This document shows, one piece after another, positions 6,698-10,067 of a stretch of 10,067 nt of DNA. The DNA is from Verrucomicrobiota bacterium (GTDB lineage Bacteria; Verrucomicrobiota; Verrucomicrobiae; Chthoniobacterales; UBA10450): the NCBI GenBank assembly GCA_005887855.1, contig VBQB01000142.1, positions 1 to 10,067 of the forward strand, read 5' to 3'. Positions within the stretch are counted from its first letter, which is position 1. Every line of letters begins with the position of its first letter. A model generated the notes under the pieces. The model ran no database searches and had not been told where the DNA came from. It saw only the letters and a list, made by a program, of their open reading frames with translations. The position numbers were made by a program, and so were the translations under genes.

Positions 6698-7148
6698 TTA
6701 GTGAAAGTCCTCCAACACAAAGCCGCTCTTTTCCAGAACGCGCGCGGAAGCTGGATTGTTCGCAAGGCTCGGCATAGATCCGATGGAGCGGAAATTTCTC
6801 GAAGCAATAGTCTACGAACGCTGGGACCACTTCCGTCATTATCCCGTGTCCCCAAAATTCCTGACCCAGCCAAAAGCCGAGTTCGGCAACATGTCGATGG
6901 ACGTCCTGACCAATGCGAATACCGACCCCGCCAACTGCCGACTGACCGACGTCGATGCAAAAATTTGTCATGGGTTGCTCCGTTGTTGCGCGGCGCAAGA
7001 ACTCATTTGCGTCGTCGATCGTATACGGATGCGGAAATAAATCGCGCAGCCCAAGCCAGACGCGGCGGTTGTTTGCGTGCTTTGCGAGCGAGGCCGCATC
7101 ATCGGGACGCCACGCGCGAATCGTGCATCGCTCGAGAACGAGCTGCAT
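6698..7148 (-). pseudogene. GNAT N-acetyltransferase (RimJ/RimL type), frameshifted
   Basis: Acetyl-CoA dependent acyltransferase. The frame from 7148 reads well through P128: MQLVLERCTIRAWRPDDAASLAKHANN at the N-terminus, AVGGVGIRIG near 71-80, and the acetyl-CoA loop region ELGFWLGQEFWGHGIMTEVV (89-108), ending LHRIYAEP. It then becomes nonsense and would overrun into the SDR start (to 6657). Switching frame by one base at 6761-6767 restores the family C-terminus, ANNPASARVLEKSGFVLEDFH, and a stop at 6698-6700, giving about 149 residues. One extra base or two missing bases explain this. It may be a real mutation or a sequencing or assembly error. AAGGAA at 7158-7163 is a good ribosome binding site, and the start is only 3 bases past the VOC stop, so the gene was clearly part of this operon. 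Confidence 0.85.
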
Positions 7149-7151
7149 GAC

Positions 7152-7565
7152 TTAGTGTTCCTTAAATTTAATTCCGGCCTTTTGTACTTCGCGATAAGGC
7201 AAGAGCCAGATCAGCGATTCGTCATGAAGATCGACAACCTGTATGCGGTTGCCCCAAGGGTCGTGGAAATCGCAGCGGAACGGTGGCTCAAGCGTTAACT
7301 TGTATTTGCCGGTGATTTTCTTGCGCACTTCGGCCAGCTGCGCTTCGTCACGCACCATGATGCCGAAATGGCGCATGTTCGCGGGTTGGAGCTTTTTTAC
7401 TTCGAAGATGGCGAGGAATTGGTGTTCGCCGAGTTTGAAAAACGCGTCGCCCTCGCCGCTATCCAGTTTCTCGAGATTGAAAACGTCTTTGTAAAACGCG
7501 ACCGCCTTCCTGATATCGTCCACTTCAATCGCGACGTGATTACATCCGTAAACCTGCACGCTCAT
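7152..7565 (-). CDS. VOC-superfamily (glyoxalase/bleomycin-resistance fold) protein
   Basis: Single-domain vicinal-oxygen-chelate protein of 137 residues. H10 in CNHVAIEV and H66 in MRHFGIMV fill two metal-ligand positions. The position usually held by glutamate at the end is Q109 in DPWGNRIQVVDL, so metal binding may be altered or a glutamine ligand used. KAVAFYKDVFNLEKL (20-34) is the family helix. The Lys/Glu-rich C-terminus after LLPYREVQ is an extension. It is only distantly similar to the other VOC protein at 4015-4416, so recent duplication is unlikely. Substrate unknown. It is preceded by an 87-base gap after the transglutaminase-like gene and followed 3 bases later by the GNAT gene. 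No clear Shine-Dalgarno sequence precedes the ATG at 7565. Confidence 0.88.
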   Translation of the reverse strand: MSVQVYGCNHVAIEVDDIRKAVAFYKDVFNLEKLDSGEGDAFFKLGEHQFLAIFEVKKLQPANMRHFGIMVRDEAQLAEVRKKITGKYKLTLEPPFRCDFHDPWGNRIQVVDLHDESLIWLLPYREVQKAGIKFKEH

Positions 7566-7652
7566 ACAGCTAGTTTACTTGAAAGATCGCGCGCGCCACG
7601 TTTTTTGCGTCGCCCAAGATCGAATGATCGTTCTCGCCTTGGCGATTAGATT

Positions 7653-8261
7653 CTACTTTTTTCTGTGGCCGACCATTTCGCCTTGGGCTGTGCGTCGATC
7701 GACACGGGTGAGACGTTTTTCCATCGATGGGGTGAGTAAAGAAATGTGCGGGATTTCGCACAGATGCTCGGCGATGAACCAGATCGGTTTTTCCGTTGTC
7801 ATCCAGTCGAGAGGATCGAACCGGGCGAGATTCACCGGACGCGAATATCGCCGCAGGGTGCGCTCGCCGCGCAGATTGAAATAAATATTGAAATAGCTCA
7901 TGGCCAGTTCGCGCAGGCTGCGGTAAACCGGCTCCCGATAACGGCAGCCGGTGAAATTCGATTTCGCCACTGCGCCCCAATGCTCACGGACCTTGAAAAC
8001 GGCGACGACATGATCGGTGTCCTGTTCGGCTTCCAAATCGAAAATCAGTGCTGGAAATCCGATGATGCGGAGCGCGGCTGCGGCAAAAATTCCTCCCTCG
8101 AGGCAAGACGCAATTCGGTCGCGCAAAACCTTTTGCGGTGATCGTGCAGTGAAGCTGAGATTGTAAGGTAACTCATCGAGGAACCGCTGAATGCCCGCCG
8201 GTGACTTCAGCGCCCGCAGCGTGCGCAGTTCGCGTGGTCCGACGCGAAAGAGAAGTAGCAC
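7653..8261 (-). CDS. Transglutaminase-like superfamily protein
   Basis: The product is 202 residues. The pattern RDRIASCLEGGIFAAAAL (47-64) followed by EQDTDHVVAVFKVREHWGAVAKSN (79-102) matches the Cys...His arrangement of transglutaminase-like, papain-fold proteins: C53 as nucleophile and H84 as base, with D81/D83 or N102 near the third position. Next comes CRYREPVYRSLRELAMSYFNIYFN (106-129), conserved-looking but of unknown role. Members of this superfamily act as proteases, amidases or crosslinking enzymes; substrate and direction of reaction are not evident, and there is no signal peptide, so it is probably cytoplasmic. The start is GTG at 8261, just two codons after an in-frame stop; no Shine-Dalgarno sequence is seen. 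It follows the serine hydrolase by 31 bases and is likely co-transcribed. Confidence 0.7.
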   Translation of the reverse strand: MLLLFRVGPRELRTLRALKSPAGIQRFLDELPYNLSFTARSPQKVLRDRIASCLEGGIFAAAALRIIGFPALIFDLEAEQDTDHVVAVFKVREHWGAVAKSNFTGCRYREPVYRSLRELAMSYFNIYFNLRGERTLRRYSRPVNLARFDPLDWMTTEKPIWFIAEHLCEIPHISLLTPSMEKRLTRVDRRTAQGEMVGHRKK

Positions 8262-8292
8262 GGTTCGTCAGCAAGGCGAACGCGCTGTCTTG

Positions 8293-9759
8293 CTAGTTTT
8301 GATCAGGAACACGCTTGAAAACGCCTTCGCCGCGCACGTTGAGATTTTCCACGAGGACCTCTGCCGCTTTGCCATCGGGTCCGAGGGTAAAGGTGATACC
8401 GGTTCTGCCAACAGCGTTTTCGCCCTCCGTCTCATAGGTGAATGTGTCGCGATCATACTGTTTCATTGGGAAGATCTTGCTTTTCGGGCCCTGTACAATC
8501 GCCAATCCGCTATCCTTTTCGATGATGGAAATGTCGCCAAAGTAATCGTTCGCGTACCTTCCAAGGTAGGCGCTATTTTTCGATGCTGGCGAGGGCGATC
8601 CAGGCCGTTTGGAATAATCGAAGCCGAGCACCGTACCAATCGCGGCCGGATTTGAATATAACTGTTTAAAAAGTACAAACCAATCTTGGGTGGGCTTGCC
8701 GTATAGCGCCGTGTCCACAAACGTCGTCCCCAGTGCGTCCGCTAAGCCGAGAGGGTACGCATTGGTGAGCACGACCATGCCCAATTGCTCGCCCGGCACG
8801 AGACTTACATAAGTCGCCGCGCCTAAGCCAAACGCGCCGGAGTGATTTAAGCGCAACCGACCCTGCTGATCATAGCTGACGTTCCATCCCAAGCCGTAGA
8901 AAGTCGGTAGCCTCGTGAAAGGATTAAAGCCGGTCAGCATGCGCGGGTGGTGGGTTTCCGCCAGCGCCTTCTCGTCAACGATTTGTTTGCCATCAAATTT
9001 TCCATTCGCGAGCTGCAAGCGCATCCACTTGGCCACATCTTTCACAGACGAACTCACACCGCCCGCGGGCGATTGCGCGTCCGGATCGCGTTTGAACTTT
9101 TGCACCCATTTCCCGTCCACCAGCACATGCCCCAACGCTTTGTTCGTGCGTGCGACAAAATCCGCGTAACGCGAACTCGTCAAAACCATGCCGAGTGGCG
9201 TGTACAATTTTTGTTTGGCCGCCTCTTCCCATTCCAAGCCGTACGCTTTCGCCGCCGCGATGCTGCCCTCGGTCAGGCCAAAATTCGTGTAGGCGTAATG
9301 CGACCGAAAACTGCTCCCAGGATGTTGATAGCGCAGGCGATGCAAAATTTCCGCGCGCGTGAAACCCAGATCTTCGAGCAAATCGCCCGCATGTTCGGGC
9401 AGGCCACTGCGATGCGCGAACATGTCGCGGATCGTGATTTCGCGCGTCACCCAGGGATCGAACATCTCGAAGGTGGGATCGAGTACGCTGAGTTTTGAAT
9501 CCCACGTGATCTTTCCTTCACCCACCAGCTCGGCAACCACCGTTGAGCCAATCGATTTGGAAAGCGACACGACCACAATAGCGAGCCCCGGCAGCGTATT
9601 TTCTTGAATTTGCTTTTGCGCGAGTCTTTCAAGTTCTTGAATTGCTTCAGTCACTCGCTCGGGAGTGACATGAGATTTGTCCTGCGCGGTTACGCAAAAC
9701 GGCGCCAGCGCAATCAGCGATAATGTTTTAACCAGAACAACCGAACGAATGATTTGCAT
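8293..9759 (-). CDS. Secreted serine hydrolase, beta-lactamase/PBP class C family, with an internal deletion
   Basis: The 488-residue protein has an N-terminal signal peptide ending near VTA-QD (residues 24-27), so it is probably periplasmic. Family motifs: S65-L-S-K68 (catalytic SxxK), TREITIRDMFAHRSGLPEHAG (105-125), Y157-T-N159 (YxN), SPAGGVSSSVKDVAKWM (230-246) and H306-S-G308 (HxG). A C-terminal beta domain of the type fused to such hydrolases (DUF3471-like) follows, with RYANDYFGDISI (401-412) and FKRVPDQN at the end. Oddly, LPGLAIVVV (56-64) runs straight into SLSK. Homologues have some tens of residues between these points, two strands and the turn before the catalytic helix, so an in-frame deletion is inferred. 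Activity is doubtful. AAGGAAG at 9767-9773 supports the start. Confidence 0.9.
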   Translation of the reverse strand: MQIIRSVVLVKTLSLIALAPFCVTAQDKSHVTPERVTEAIQELERLAQKQIQENTLPGLAIVVVSLSKSIGSTVVAELVGEGKITWDSKLSVLDPTFEMFDPWVTREITIRDMFAHRSGLPEHAGDLLEDLGFTRAEILHRLRYQHPGSSFRSHYAYTNFGLTEGSIAAAKAYGLEWEEAAKQKLYTPLGMVLTSSRYADFVARTNKALGHVLVDGKWVQKFKRDPDAQSPAGGVSSSVKDVAKWMRLQLANGKFDGKQIVDEKALAETHHPRMLTGFNPFTRLPTFYGLGWNVSYDQQGRLRLNHSGAFGLGAATYVSLVPGEQLGMVVLTNAYPLGLADALGTTFVDTALYGKPTQDWFVLFKQLYSNPAAIGTVLGFDYSKRPGSPSPASKNSAYLGRYANDYFGDISIIEKDSGLAIVQGPKSKIFPMKQYDRDTFTYETEGENAVGRTGITFTLGPDGKAAEVLVENLNVRGEGVFKRVPDQN

Positions 9760-9766
9760 ATGAGAT

Positions 9767-9773
9767 CTTCCTT
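9767..9773 (-). promoter_or_regulatory. Ribosome binding site of the serine hydrolase
   Basis: AAGGAAG on the minus strand, seven bases ahead of the ATG at 9759. With the signal peptide immediately after, it settles the start. Confidence 0.75.
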
Positions 9774-9797
9774 ATGGCTTGCACAAAGCGGGGAACA

Positions 9798-9834
9798 TTG
9801 CTTAAGAAGCAATTTCGCGTGGTCAACGCGAAAT
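9798..9834. promoter_or_regulatory. Two adjoining inverted repeats upstream of the serine hydrolase
   Basis: TTGCTT/AAGCAA (9798-9803 with 9807-9812, 3-base loop) directly abuts ATTTCGCGT/ACGCGAAAT (9812-9820 with 9826-9834, 5-base spacer), sharing base 9812. They begin 39 bases before the serine hydrolase start. The second, perfect 9-bp dyad has the look of an operator, and TTGACC on the minus strand (9821-9826) could be a -35 box inside it. Alternatively it is a terminator for plus-strand transcription, since TAAAAA rather than a T-run follows, or for a minus-strand gene ending to the right. Confidence 0.45.
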
Positions 9835-10067
9835 AAAAACAACATTGTTCGTCAGCTTCGGCGCGTTCGCGTTCCTGAGGAACAACATGATCAAGAAGGA
9901 AATCAGTTTCAGTTTCGGGATCAACAAACTAACGGAGCCAAGCCGGCGAAAGAGCTTCATGTCTCTTAGTACCTCAATTGGCCCTTGTTCCGACAGAGAA
10001 ATTATCAGGGCGCGATTTACAAACCGATTGGATGCCTCGCTTCGAAACCGCGCGGCAAACGCTCGGT

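Larger units (their letters stand above)
9760..10067. other. Region upstream of the serine hydrolase without a firm gene
   Basis: These 308 bases hold the ribosome binding site (9767-9773), the two hairpins at 9798-9834 and then sequence without a convincing gene. A plus-strand frame opens at ATG 9887 after GAGGA and stays open to the edge (60 codons, starting MIKKEISFSFGINK), but its Ser/Arg-rich composition is not persuasive. On the minus strand, one frame entering from the right edge ends at 10017 with LPRGFEARHPIGL, which could be the end of a protein lying outside the window. Neither is called as a gene. Confidence 0.4.

Noticed and set aside
9887..10067. Plus-strand coding region starting at ATG 9887
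   Set aside because: Only 60 codons visible, atypical composition and a competing minus-strand frame; kept as a note rather than a gene call.

Overview
This window looks like a chromosomal stretch of a free-living Gram-negative bacterium, most likely a soil Verrucomicrobiota of the Chthoniobacterales / Udaeobacter type. That placement is inference. It rests on the rpsO-pnp core pair, small lipobox and signal-peptide proteins, a QueA-like protein with unusual motifs, and two kinds of short palindromic intergenic repeat. One of these repeats gives the 'NHEGHEEHE' protein tail that I associate with that phylum. No phage, plasmid, transposase, CRISPR or defence gene is visible. I see no convincing new multi-gene system.

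Almost everything is on the minus strand and reads from right to left. From the right edge: a region without a firm gene that carries two tandem hairpins (9760-10067); a secreted serine hydrolase of the beta-lactamase/PBP family with a segment apparently missing in front of its catalytic Ser-x-x-Lys (9759-8293); a transglutaminase-like protein (8261-7653); a VOC/glyoxalase-fold protein (7565-7152); a GNAT acetyltransferase broken by a frameshift (7148-6698); a short-chain dehydrogenase whose C-terminus is encoded by a repeat element (6670-5888); and a divergent QueA-like protein (5849-4803). Spacings of 3 to about 90 bases suggest one or two transcription units. The enzymes do not form an obvious pathway.

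The only convincing plus-strand gene is a tiny lipoprotein (4541-4717) followed by a terminator. It is divergent from a second VOC protein (4416-4015), and a 63-bp double-hairpin element lies between them. That VOC gene overlaps a family 2 glycosyltransferase (4018-3308) by the ATGA arrangement. Then come a small exported protein of unknown function (3170-2646), a strong hairpin, rpsO (2459-2196), a 196-base spacer with a large hairpin, and pnp (1999 to the left edge, its 3' end cut off). rpsO and pnp form the classical ribosomal protein S15 / polynucleotide phosphorylase pair of RNA metabolism. The hairpin between them sits where the autoregulatory RNase III site lies in Escherichia coli.

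Most worth a second look are the two repeat families (one now part of a protein), the rpsO-pnp hairpin, the apparent deletion in the serine hydrolase, the GNAT frameshift, and the altered motifs of the QueA-like protein.
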